A stretch of 64,000 nt of DNA from Cristatella mucedo. Lineage: Eukaryota > Bryozoa > Phylactolaemata > Cristatellidae. The stretch lies in contig WPIO01000020.1 of assembly GCA_009760855.2 (NCBI GenBank), positions 4,316,001 to 4,380,000 of the forward strand, given 5' to 3'. The translations under genes and the position numbers were made by a program. Of this stretch, positions 62,801 through 64,000 are shown piece by piece (positions within the stretch are counted from its first letter, which is position 1; every line of letters starts with the position of its first letter). Under the pieces are notes generated by a model. It worked only from the letters and a program-made list of their open reading frames with translations. It was not told the origin of the DNA and searched no databases.

Positions 62801-62855
62801 GGAACGCCTCGGGCACGGACGGGCCTATTCGAGCCCACACGAGCCTGGTTATTTG
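21726..62855 (-). CDS. DOP1: DOP1 (DOPEY) family protein, C-terminal 1,654 residues, 24 exons; 5' part beyond window
   Basis: Twenty-four - strand exons join in matching phase to 4,965 nt ending in TGA at 21726-21728. Landmarks in order include [147 protein letters not shown] and the final [10 protein letters not shown]. Each has a clear counterpart in animal DOPEY1/2. DOP1 proteins are large helical-repeat proteins (about 2,300-2,500 residues in vertebrates). They bind MON2 and act in endosome-Golgi retrieval; vertebrate DOPEY1 is also linked to kinesin-1 and PI4P. The N-terminal ~30% is not in the window. Whether this is the DOPEY1 or DOPEY2 type is undecided; many invertebrates have one copy. 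The introns are TE-rich and range from about 70 bp to over 5 kb. Confidence 0.95.
22048..22153 (-). CDS. DOP1: DOP1 exon w
   Basis: The acceptor is ccgcctgttgtag and the donor is GACCTG|gtgagc (phase 2 to 0). It encodes [13 protein letters not shown] and [17 protein letters not shown], matching MYRWAFIPEASDDS and REFKPYVVRLAKLLRK. Confidence 0.92.
22655..23095 (-). mobile_element. LINE reverse-transcriptase fragment
   Basis: The - frame reads [20 protein letters not shown], then [20 protein letters not shown] and DQENLS, the N-terminal RT segment of the resident LINE. In the last DOP1 intron but one. Confidence 0.9.
23200..23400 (+). mobile_element. LINE C-terminal fragment
   Basis: The + frame includes [18 protein letters not shown], the LAPAYLSDL segment of the LINE. 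Inverted relative to the neighbouring copy. Confidence 0.75.
23430..23790 (-). mobile_element. LINE C-terminal / 3' fragment (decayed)
   Basis: Matches the order of the better copy at 59.5-60.0 kb (gtaatgtgacagcggtaac; ttcagtagaggtaagccg) but has no long frame. Confidence 0.6.
23838..23990 (-). mobile_element. SINE family 2 copy (decayed)
   Basis: Contains actgatttaaaagcctcat, the body cttgcagcagcaatgaagaa, and actcgaacccacgacctggg. Confidence 0.75.
24000..24786. other. Unannotated part of a DOP1 intron
   Basis: No repeat family recognised. An 89-codon + frame at 24417 has no recognisable features. Confidence 0.35.
24787..24948 (-). CDS. DOP1: DOP1 exon v
   Basis: The acceptor is gtttttattgtgcag and the donor is CATCA|gtaagt (phase 2 to 2). 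It encodes [18 protein letters not shown] and [10 protein letters not shown], matching SQRWLNLYLSACKFLDLA and LPSENLPQFQ. Confidence 0.95.
24949..26082. other. Unannotated part of a DOP1 intron
   Basis: Long overlapping frames on both strands (for example 172 codons on + at 25314) show no motif, no conserved pattern and unlikely composition. Nothing recognised. Confidence 0.35.
26083..26316 (+). mobile_element. SINE family 1, tandem dimer
   Basis: Two tRNA-derived units about 115 bp apart. Each has A box TGGTCTAGCGG, B box GGCTCGAGCCC and the tail gaagcgcctgaatagagatt. The first unit is cut off at aagttc and joins directly to the second. The tail resembles the LINE 3' tail. Confidence 0.9.
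26318..26486 (+). repeat. (TA)n / (GATA)n microsatellite
   Basis: About 170 bp of TA with interspersed GATA, starting exactly at the end of the SINE dimer. Confidence 0.97.
26500..27010. other. Unidentified sequence with protein-like frames
   Basis: Two overlapping + frames (26538-26852 and 26614-26865) are open. The second contains [20 protein letters not shown] then [20 protein letters not shown], which looks more protein-like than chance. I cannot assign it; a decayed transposon is possible. Confidence 0.3.
27144..27199 (-). CDS. DOP1: DOP1 exon u (56 nt)
   Basis: The acceptor is gctcgtgttgcag and the donor is TCAAG|gtgggt (phase 0 to 2). It encodes [18 protein letters not shown], matching VQVFLLMEQELTADEDIS. 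Confidence 0.94.
27200..28998. other. DOP1 intron, unannotated
   Basis: Contains a C-run near 28257-28270. No transposon or nested gene recognised. Confidence 0.4.
28999..29135 (-). CDS. DOP1: DOP1 exon t
   Basis: The acceptor is tttgacgtctttctag and the donor is GAGCTC|gtaagg (phase 1 to 0). It encodes [20 protein letters not shown] and [18 protein letters not shown], nearly identical to ERLVESLRLPQ and RMSPQHLTSLWPTMITEL. Confidence 0.96.
29428..29515 (-). mobile_element. LINE 3' tail copy
   Basis: Reads aataatcataataacacttg, then the gcaccctcagagaactcaat and gtgctttacatttgctgcaa module. The rest of this intron (29136-30094) is unrecognised. Confidence 0.85.
30095..30250 (-). CDS. DOP1: DOP1 exon s
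   Basis: The acceptor is tcgacgtcgttgcag and the donor is CCAAG|gtgcat (phase 1 to 1). It encodes [20 protein letters not shown] and [13 protein letters not shown], matching DVELEQRAMLLKRLAFAIFS and SEIDQYQKYLPDIQ. Confidence 0.96.
30251..31763. other. DOP1 intron, unannotated
   Basis: AT-richer sequence with no recognised repeat or nested gene. A 97-codon + frame at 31189 has no features. Confidence 0.4.
31764..31975 (-). CDS. DOP1: DOP1 exon r
   Basis: The acceptor is ctgctttacttcag and the donor is CTCG|gtgagt (phase 2 to 1). It encodes [34 protein letters not shown] and [19 protein letters not shown]. This is among the best conserved parts of the family (NAPSYRACVQLLSSLSG; YTRRAWKKEAF; PSFFQMDASCVNHWRAIMD). 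Confidence 0.96.
31976..32809. other. Unannotated part of a DOP1 intron
   Basis: Long - strand frames near 32084-32395 were examined as possible exons and show no DOP1 similarity. Nothing recognised. Confidence 0.4.
32810..33166. mobile_element. Foldback (inverted-repeat) element, about 357 bp
   Basis: The two halves are reverse complements over about 175 bp each. The outermost 16 bp (atttacagtgtagctt at 32817-32832 against 33145-33160) are perfect, and the inner parts diverge (gccttgtaaat, tttgaaatgta, tgcaagagtt all recur inverted). The centre is near 32989. Typical of a MITE or foldback DNA transposon. Confidence 0.88.
33457..33508. repeat. Perfect 52-bp palindrome
   Basis: Arms of 26 bp (tcgacatttacccttttaac plus gtatat) meet with no spacer at 33482/33483. 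The right arm runs directly into a TA microsatellite. Confidence 0.97.
33509..33581 (+). repeat. (TA)n microsatellite with an internal gtcga
   Basis: Two TA runs separated by gtcgatat, the end of the adjacent palindrome arm. Confidence 0.97.
33690..34230. other. Unidentified GC-rich block, open on both strands
   Basis: GC content is clearly higher than in the surrounding intron. Frames are open on + (33801-34133) and on - (33839-34201; 33691-33891). None matches DOP1 or the resident LINE. It could be a retroelement fragment or gene relic. Confidence 0.35.
34469..34592 (+). mobile_element. SINE family 1 copy
   Basis: Reads gagctggtttggtccagcgg, then cgtgggctcaagccccgagg and a tail ending cctggggcgctgtacatatg. 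Confidence 0.9.
34815..35800 (-). mobile_element. LINE 3' half
   Basis: From the 3' tail (aataacaataataggtcatt; gcaccctaagagaattataa) through 3' UTR to the coding region. The - frame near 35.6 kb reads [20 protein letters not shown], the [15 protein letters not shown] segment of the LINE. It has frameshifts. Confidence 0.82.
35984..36093 (-). CDS. DOP1: DOP1 exon q, followed by a GC donor
   Basis: The acceptor is gacctcgttgtag (phase 0). It encodes [20 protein letters not shown] and VLPYLRNH, matching VLAHLLDMVFYSDEKERVIP and VVPYLRNH. The in-frame join to the next exon needs a GC donor (CACAG|gcacgt) and recreates the conserved NHSAHN. A GT donor 4 nt further on would break the frame. Confidence 0.92.
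36094..37470. other. DOP1 intron, unannotated
   Basis: No recognised repeat or nested gene. Confidence 0.4.
37471..37797 (-). CDS. DOP1: DOP1 exon p
   Basis: The acceptor is ttttatttctttag and the donor is GCCGAG|gtacca (phase 0 to 0). It encodes [33 protein letters not shown], an acidic/Ser-rich patch (HSDSDDEDD), and [14 protein letters not shown]. These match DVTHKIVDAIGAIAGSSLEQ, TTWLRRNLEVK, SDVEDM and YSVHALTLLSE. Confidence 0.94.
37913..37988 (-). CDS. DOP1: DOP1 exon o (76 nt)
   Basis: The acceptor is accttctccgctgtag and the donor is TTACAG|gttggc (phase 2 to 0). It encodes [20 protein letters not shown] and ends LLKELQ, matching GVLNEFIMKNPSLENKKDQR and DLQ. Confidence 0.9.
38066..38160 (-). 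mobile_element. LINE 3' tail copy (decayed)
   Basis: Reads aataataattatgcagttgt, then gtgtccatagataactcaat and ggcacttaaattctttgtaa. Confidence 0.7.
38161..39934. other. DOP1 intron, unannotated
   Basis: No recognised repeat or nested gene. A 116-codon + frame at 39104 has no features. Confidence 0.4.
39935..40086 (-). CDS. DOP1: DOP1 exon n
   Basis: The acceptor is tattcgattgcag and the donor is CTAAG|gtataa (phase 0 to 2). It encodes [16 protein letters not shown] and [19 protein letters not shown], matching CMLQFFYAYIQRI and LLILLKDSIQLSLPAPGQFL. Confidence 0.92.
40189..40343 (+). repeat. (TG)n-rich region
   Basis: Several TG/CG dinucleotide runs (purest near 40190-40220 and 40278-40302) in the intron between DOP1 exons m and n. 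Confidence 0.9.
40461..40634 (-). CDS. DOP1: DOP1 exon m
   Basis: The acceptor is gcatgccattgcag and the donor is TCGAAG|gtagct (phase 0 to 0). It encodes [20 protein letters not shown] and [11 protein letters not shown], matching EEQLLLVELVRSISVMRAET and IQTVKEVLK. Confidence 0.92.
40878..41006 (-). CDS. DOP1: DOP1 exon l
   Basis: The acceptor is agtttcacttgtag and the donor is AAGAAG|gtatgt (phase 0 to 0). It encodes [19 protein letters not shown] and [13 protein letters not shown], matching NLRQQILELLGPISMNHG and MAAIAFVWNERR. Confidence 0.94.
41816..42075 (-). mobile_element. LINE 3' tail and 3' UTR
   Basis: Reads aataataataataaaaataat, then gcgccctcacacaaatcact, gcactttacatttgctgcaa and gacatgcacagggtcaacat. 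Confidence 0.88.
43508..43760 (-). mobile_element. LINE 3' tail and 3' UTR
   Basis: Same order as the 41.8-kb copy (aataataataataatacatt; gcaccctcggagagcccgat; gacatgcacagggtcagcat). It stops about 60 bp from DOP1 exon k. Confidence 0.88.
43824..43997 (-). CDS. DOP1: DOP1 exon k
   Basis: The acceptor is cactatttttttgtacag and the donor is GGCAGG|gtacct (phase 0 to 0). It encodes [20 protein letters not shown], matching the ILSILHMIMSSVTLLWSIL region. Confidence 0.9.
44148..44275 (-). mobile_element. SINE family 2 partial copy
   Basis: Contains ggttagctgatcaaacagcc, tagcgacagaagagc and a decayed body; the tRNA head is missing. Confidence 0.7.
44276..45035. other. Unannotated part of a DOP1 intron
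   Basis: No repeat or gene recognised. Confidence 0.35.
45038..45205 (-). mobile_element. SINE family 2 copy, well preserved
   Basis: The - strand head is gagccgtgatggcacactgg, the B box is GGTTCGAATCC, then gtgggcgatcctttatggcc and the body. Confidence 0.88.
45380..45745 (+). mobile_element. LINE C-terminal fragment
   Basis: Contains in + frames [20 protein letters not shown] and [11 protein letters not shown], followed by aacctacccctcacatcaca. Matches the [19 protein letters not shown] segment in order. Confidence 0.7.
45750..45840 (-). mobile_element. LINE 3' tail copy
   Basis: Reads aataataatagtaatacact, then gcgccctcagagaattaatt and gcactttgcatatgctgtaa. Head-on to the + fragment just before it. 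Confidence 0.82.
45924..46058 (+). mobile_element. SINE family 1 copy
   Basis: A full copy with A box TGGTCTAGCGG, B box GGCTCGAGCCC and the tail gaatagagattaagttctct before ggggtgctatataaatg. Confidence 0.92.
46203..46430 (-). mobile_element. Decayed SINE family 2 piece followed by a LINE 3' tail
   Basis: 46203-46296 keeps gctcgaaccgacgatctggg. 46298-46430 is aataatgataataataatag followed by the caccctcagagacctaaatc tail module. Confidence 0.7.
46431..46970. other. Unannotated part of a DOP1 intron
   Basis: No repeat or gene recognised. Confidence 0.35.
46974..47085 (+). mobile_element. Small LINE fragment
   Basis: A + frame includes [20 protein letters not shown], a decayed form of [19 protein letters not shown]. 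Confidence 0.6.
47228..47370 (-). mobile_element. SINE family 1 copy
   Basis: Reverse complement of the family: gcaccctaagagaacttaat, gggctcgagcccacgacctc, and a head ending gaccaatccagctcgg. Confidence 0.88.
47804..47895 (-). mobile_element. LINE 3' tail copy
   Basis: Reads aataatactaatagcaatac, then gcaccctcagagaactcaaa and gtgctctacaattgctgcaa. Confidence 0.82.
48050..49120 (+). mobile_element. Degenerate LINE RT region
   Basis: The + frames carry in order MKYGAPRI (from LKYGVPQGS), [11 protein letters not shown] (the YADDTQ-type catalytic loop), [15 protein letters not shown] (from NFLKLNDDKTQLLVI), then VSRPC-like and adenine-rich decayed ends. Frameshifted and not functional. Confidence 0.75.
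49121..49547. other. Unannotated end of a DOP1 intron
   Basis: Nothing recognised. Confidence 0.35.
49548..49776 (-). CDS. DOP1: DOP1 exon j
   Basis: The acceptor is cgcgttttttttag and the donor is GCACTG|gttagt (phase 2 to 0). It encodes [20 protein letters not shown], matching ASIIPPDMILTLLEGITAII, then a Ser/Thr/Gly linker with no clear counterpart. Confidence 0.88.
50018..50165 (-). mobile_element. SINE family 1 copy (decayed head)
   Basis: Reads gcataggaccttag-like tail (gcatagcaccttagaagaga), then gcgcttcacatacactacat and a decayed tRNA head with gacctcggtcgttaaagggg. In the small intron between DOP1 exons i and j. Confidence 0.75.
50268..50736 (-). CDS. DOP1: DOP1 exon i
   Basis: The acceptor is ttctctatatcgggcag and the donor is ACCGC|gtgagt (phase 1 to 2). 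It encodes [20 protein letters not shown], a Gly-rich insert ([10 protein letters not shown]), then [20 protein letters not shown] and [12 protein letters not shown]. The last parts match the IGLITSTLPYMGKVLQRVV and LQLCRNLDNLI region of DOPEY1. Confidence 0.9.
51072..51663 (-). CDS. DOP1: DOP1 exon h
   Basis: The acceptor is cttgttcgttttgtag (phase 0). It encodes [14 protein letters not shown] through [18 protein letters not shown] to [10 protein letters not shown], matching DOPEY1 from KAILKTNPIAFVNAI to SAQKWHSEK. The chosen donor is TTCG|gtatgg (phase 1), which lets exon i join in frame. The open frame continues to 50914, so the 3' boundary is an inference from phase. Confidence 0.85.
51969..53873 (+). 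mobile_element. CR1/L2-like LINE, 5'-truncated, RT to 3' tail
   Basis: The + frames run [51 protein letters not shown]; after a nested insertion, [34 protein letters not shown], a [14 protein letters not shown] block, [45 protein letters not shown] and [15 protein letters not shown], ending in ttattattattattatt. The catalytic loop reads SDD where YADD/YGDD is usual, and there are frameshifts and stops. It is opposite to DOP1, in a DOP1 intron. Confidence 0.92.
52293..52382 (-). mobile_element. LINE 3' tail inserted within another LINE
   Basis: Reads aataataataataataatatt, wait-free 90-bp module (gcgccctcagagaacttaat; gcgctttatatttgctgcaa) lying between the NLA and [13 protein letters not shown] codons of the host LINE, in the opposite orientation. 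Confidence 0.88.
53880..54816. other. Unannotated part of a DOP1 intron
   Basis: No repeat or gene recognised. Confidence 0.35.
54819..55319. mobile_element. pogo/Tigger-like MITE, 501 bp
   Basis: Terminal inverted repeats CAGTCGCCCCTCG and (inverted) GAGTCGCCCCTTG match at 11 of 13 positions, and TA duplications flank both ends (54817-54818 and 55320-55321). There is no transposase frame. A related copy is at 63.3 kb. The CAGT-start with TA target site is typical of Tc1/mariner-pogo elements. Confidence 0.88.
55500..55960 (+). mobile_element. LINE C-terminal fragment (decayed)
   Basis: The + strand carries gtctgctgtgaacgctgtag, cacatcacaccacttctc, then [20 protein letters not shown] and [12 protein letters not shown], the end of the LINE protein. 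Confidence 0.72.
55961..56568. other. Unannotated end of a DOP1 intron
   Basis: Nothing recognised. Confidence 0.35.
56569..56760 (-). CDS. DOP1: DOP1 exon g
   Basis: The acceptor is cttggctggctgtag and the donor is ATTAAG|gtaagt (phase 0 to 0). It encodes [20 protein letters not shown] and LCALSCIK, matching LLYLQLYDSSRTLYAFSAIK. This is the start of the conserved C-terminal half of the family. Confidence 0.93.
56856..57371 (-). CDS. DOP1: DOP1 exon f (variable acidic/Ser-rich linker)
   Basis: The acceptor is gatctatgtgtgcag and the donor is ACCAAG|gtagcc (phase 0 to 0). It encodes a low-complexity hinge with [10 protein letters not shown], a helical patch [20 protein letters not shown], and Ser/Pro/Ala-rich sequence. 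The helical patch corresponds to the DVQQVVFDLICKVVSGLEV area. The rest is probably disordered and lineage-specific. Confidence 0.78.
57443..57660 (-). CDS. DOP1: DOP1 exon e
   Basis: The acceptor is acaacgcaggcag (phase 1). The preferred donor is TTG|gtatgc (phase 0), giving a 71-nt intron to exon f. An alternative donor at 57462 (TCGAG|gtacga, phase 2) would need a poorer acceptor. It encodes [20 protein letters not shown], resembling the NPLSDRLSLLSTSSE region. The middle of DOP1 is variable, so the exact end is uncertain. Confidence 0.72.
57661..58079. other. Unannotated part of a DOP1 intron
   Basis: Nothing recognised. Confidence 0.35.
58080..58448 (+). mobile_element. LINE 3' end with TAA-type tail
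   Basis: Contains taacaaagtcaaatc-like coding end (taaccaacgtcaaatccttt; catgctccaaaagcctggag), the tail gtgtctagaaagagatttcg and (att)n. Confidence 0.78.
58626..58798 (-). CDS. DOP1: DOP1 exon d
   Basis: The acceptor is tctacgttggtag and the donor is AGACAG|gtgact (phase 2 to 1). It encodes [16 protein letters not shown] and [16 protein letters not shown]. It follows HPDTAR, as RVSVQRVQAERYW follows HPKTQR in DOPEY1. Conservation is weak, as is usual for this part of the family. Confidence 0.82.
58860..59300. other. Unannotated part of a DOP1 intron
   Basis: Nothing recognised. Confidence 0.35.
59305..61680 (-). mobile_element. Longest LINE copy (CR1/L2-like), about 2.4 kb, 5'-truncated
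   Basis: Read on - from 61.68 kb: decayed end of the endonuclease-RT linker, [80 protein letters not shown], then (frameshifts) [79 protein letters not shown]-region, 3' UTR and (ttatta)n at 59308. The catalytic YGDD is intact but the frame is broken several times. Same strand as DOP1, in the intron between exons c and d. Confidence 0.93.
61759..61917 (-). CDS. DOP1: DOP1 exon c
   Basis: The acceptor is ctctgccgtttctag and the donor is GCTAG|gtgagc (phase 2 to 2). It encodes [13 protein letters not shown] and [18 protein letters not shown], matching VLEPLLLLLLHPKTQR. The frame stays open for some way upstream of the acceptor, but that extension shows no similarity, so the splice to exon b is preferred. 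Confidence 0.9.
   Translation of the reverse strand, partial: AAAHRTDGDDEGGRCCRALAGARLADARARGGRRHVAAHGAASYCLAASGHG
62513..62598 (-). CDS. DOP1: DOP1 exon b
   Basis: The acceptor is gctggcgctgtag and the donor is ACCAG|gtgagt (phase 0 to 2). It encodes [15 protein letters not shown] and ends RSLT. This aligns with the DOPEY1 stretch EAHAKFAVLWHLTRD. It is only 86 nt long. Confidence 0.88.
62697..62855 (-). CDS. DOP1: DOP1 exon a (first exon in window)
   Basis: The acceptor is ttctttttgcctgcag and the donor is CTCG|gtgagc (phase 0 to 0). It encodes [20 protein letters not shown] and [20 protein letters not shown], matching DOPEY1 around LYQLHNLVPSSSICEDVI. No further upstream exon is recognisable between here and the window edge. 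Confidence 0.9.
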
Positions 62856-63290
62856 CTGCAGGCAAAAAGAAGCAAAAAAACCGGTGAGACAGTGCAATCC
62901 TCACTCTTTTGGTTCGCAAAGCAAGCAAGCGAGACGAATGCTTCTCTCTCGGTAGGCGTGCATGGGTAATCACTATTGGAGTGCACCACAATACAAGAGC
63001 TGCCAGCACAGCCGGCCGAGGGCAGACATCTTTCGACGTCTGCCCTTGGTCGACCTCATAATGATACCGAGCCCCGGTTATCATCGGCCTTCGGCAGCAA
63101 CTGAGACAGCATGCACGGCCAAGCCACCGTAACAGAAAAGCACTTGCTCTACACTAACCGATCTACACAAGACAGGATCATTAAGATGGAGAGAACTTGC
63201 TACCAGGAGACCGCACACACTGCCGACAGTATACAAATCCGGTTAAAATAAAGTATCCGGTTAAAGAAACACGAATCGACAGTCTTGCAT
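62856..63290. other. Upstream DOP1 intron, unannotated
   Basis: Searched for the exon preceding exon a and found none. Contains a hairpin (agggcagac / gtctgccct, 63022-63050). Confidence 0.45.
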
Positions 63291-63293
63291 ATA

Positions 63294-63924
63294 CAGCCCT
63301 CCCTTCCTCGTTTATCACAGTTAATCAGTTCCAGACTACTGTGATAAGTGAATTTCCACGAAGTAAGATTCTTTTATTTATAAATCGTATCTTTTTGTAG
63401 TTAAACCATAGAAAACCTGTTCACGACTCTCTAAAGACAGTTTTCAACATTATTAGAGAGCTCTGGACATGAAATAACACCCCTTTAGTCATCATTACAC
63501 CCAAATTACTCAACTAGTTTGACAAAATAAGAAAAAAAGACATATTAGACGTTACAAATATCATATCATCATTGTACATTTAGATATGATAGCCAGTCAG
63601 TGAACAGCACACTCTTGATTACCTCGGTCTCCACGGCCCGATATTGTGGACAAATGTTCTTGCCCACACACACGTGGAGTGGTCGAGCGGCTTCGCTTAG
63701 CATTTAGGGATTTGAGGGGATGCTCGACTACATAGGCCTATAGTTCAAATGTACAGTAATTTTTTTTTATAATTGTAACACACGGGTGTATGATTGACTC
63801 AGACAGCCGAGCGTGTGCTGTATCATTTTCACTATATCGATCAACTTTTAAATGAATATATTTGAAAAACCACACCAGAGAGAAGCCGCAAAAGTCGAAG
63901 CACGAAAATGGCAAGGGACGATTG
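63294..63924. mobile_element. pogo/Tigger-like MITE, second copy, 631 bp
   Basis: Shares long blocks with 54819-55319 (acacccctttagtcatcatt; gagtggtcgagcggct; cataggcctatagttc). The ends are cagccctcccttcctcg and (inverted) caatcgtcccttgcc with TA on both sides. It is about 130 bp longer than the first copy because of internal sequence near 63540-63660. Confidence 0.85.
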
Positions 63925-64000
63925 TATTCGACATCTCGGATGAAGGCTTTGACTTGAGAACTAGCATCCATCCCAGCAGAAGCAGCATTGTATCGCGCCT

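Noticed and set aside
63022-63050. Hairpin agggcagac/gtctgccct as an RNA gene or terminator
   Set aside because: A 9-bp stem alone in eukaryotic intronic DNA is not enough evidence.

Overview
The window is animal (metazoan) nuclear DNA. It has GT-AG introns, split genes whose best relatives are animal Golgi-trafficking proteins, tRNA-derived SINEs, CR1/L2-like LINE fragments with TAA-type 3' tails, long GA/CT, TA and CA microsatellites, and a satellite block. I cannot name the species. A marine invertebrate or other non-mammalian animal is a guess from the repeat content.

Layout. Positions 1-10.4 kb hold no gene I can support: LINE and SINE relics, a GA array, and a diverged ~169-bp tandem satellite (about 5.6-9.0 kb) with a nearly identical extra piece at 9.46-9.68 kb. 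From 10,754 to 20,756 (+ strand) nine exons splice, with every phase matching, into a 459-residue type II membrane protein resembling GOLIM4/GPP130. From 62,855 down to 21,726 (- strand) twenty-four exons splice into the last ~1,654 residues of a DOP1 (DOPEY) family protein. Its N-terminal exons lie beyond the right edge. The DOP1 introns contain most of the remaining sequence and are full of LINE pieces, two SINE families, pogo/Tigger-like miniature DNA transposons, a foldback element and microsatellites.

The two genes are convergent (tail to tail), with stop codons about 970 bp apart. The only AATAAA I see for each gene would make the GOLIM4 3' UTR end almost at the DOP1 stop codon, and would make the DOP1 3' UTR run antisense across the last GOLIM4 exon. 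Both families act in endosome-to-Golgi traffic: DOP1 with MON2 as a peripheral membrane scaffold, GOLIM4 as a cycling cis-Golgi membrane protein. The pairing is therefore functionally suggestive, although shared regulation is only inference.

Gene models were built by reading both strands, comparing peptides with remembered family sequences, and requiring splice sites and phases to agree. No alignment or RNA evidence was available.
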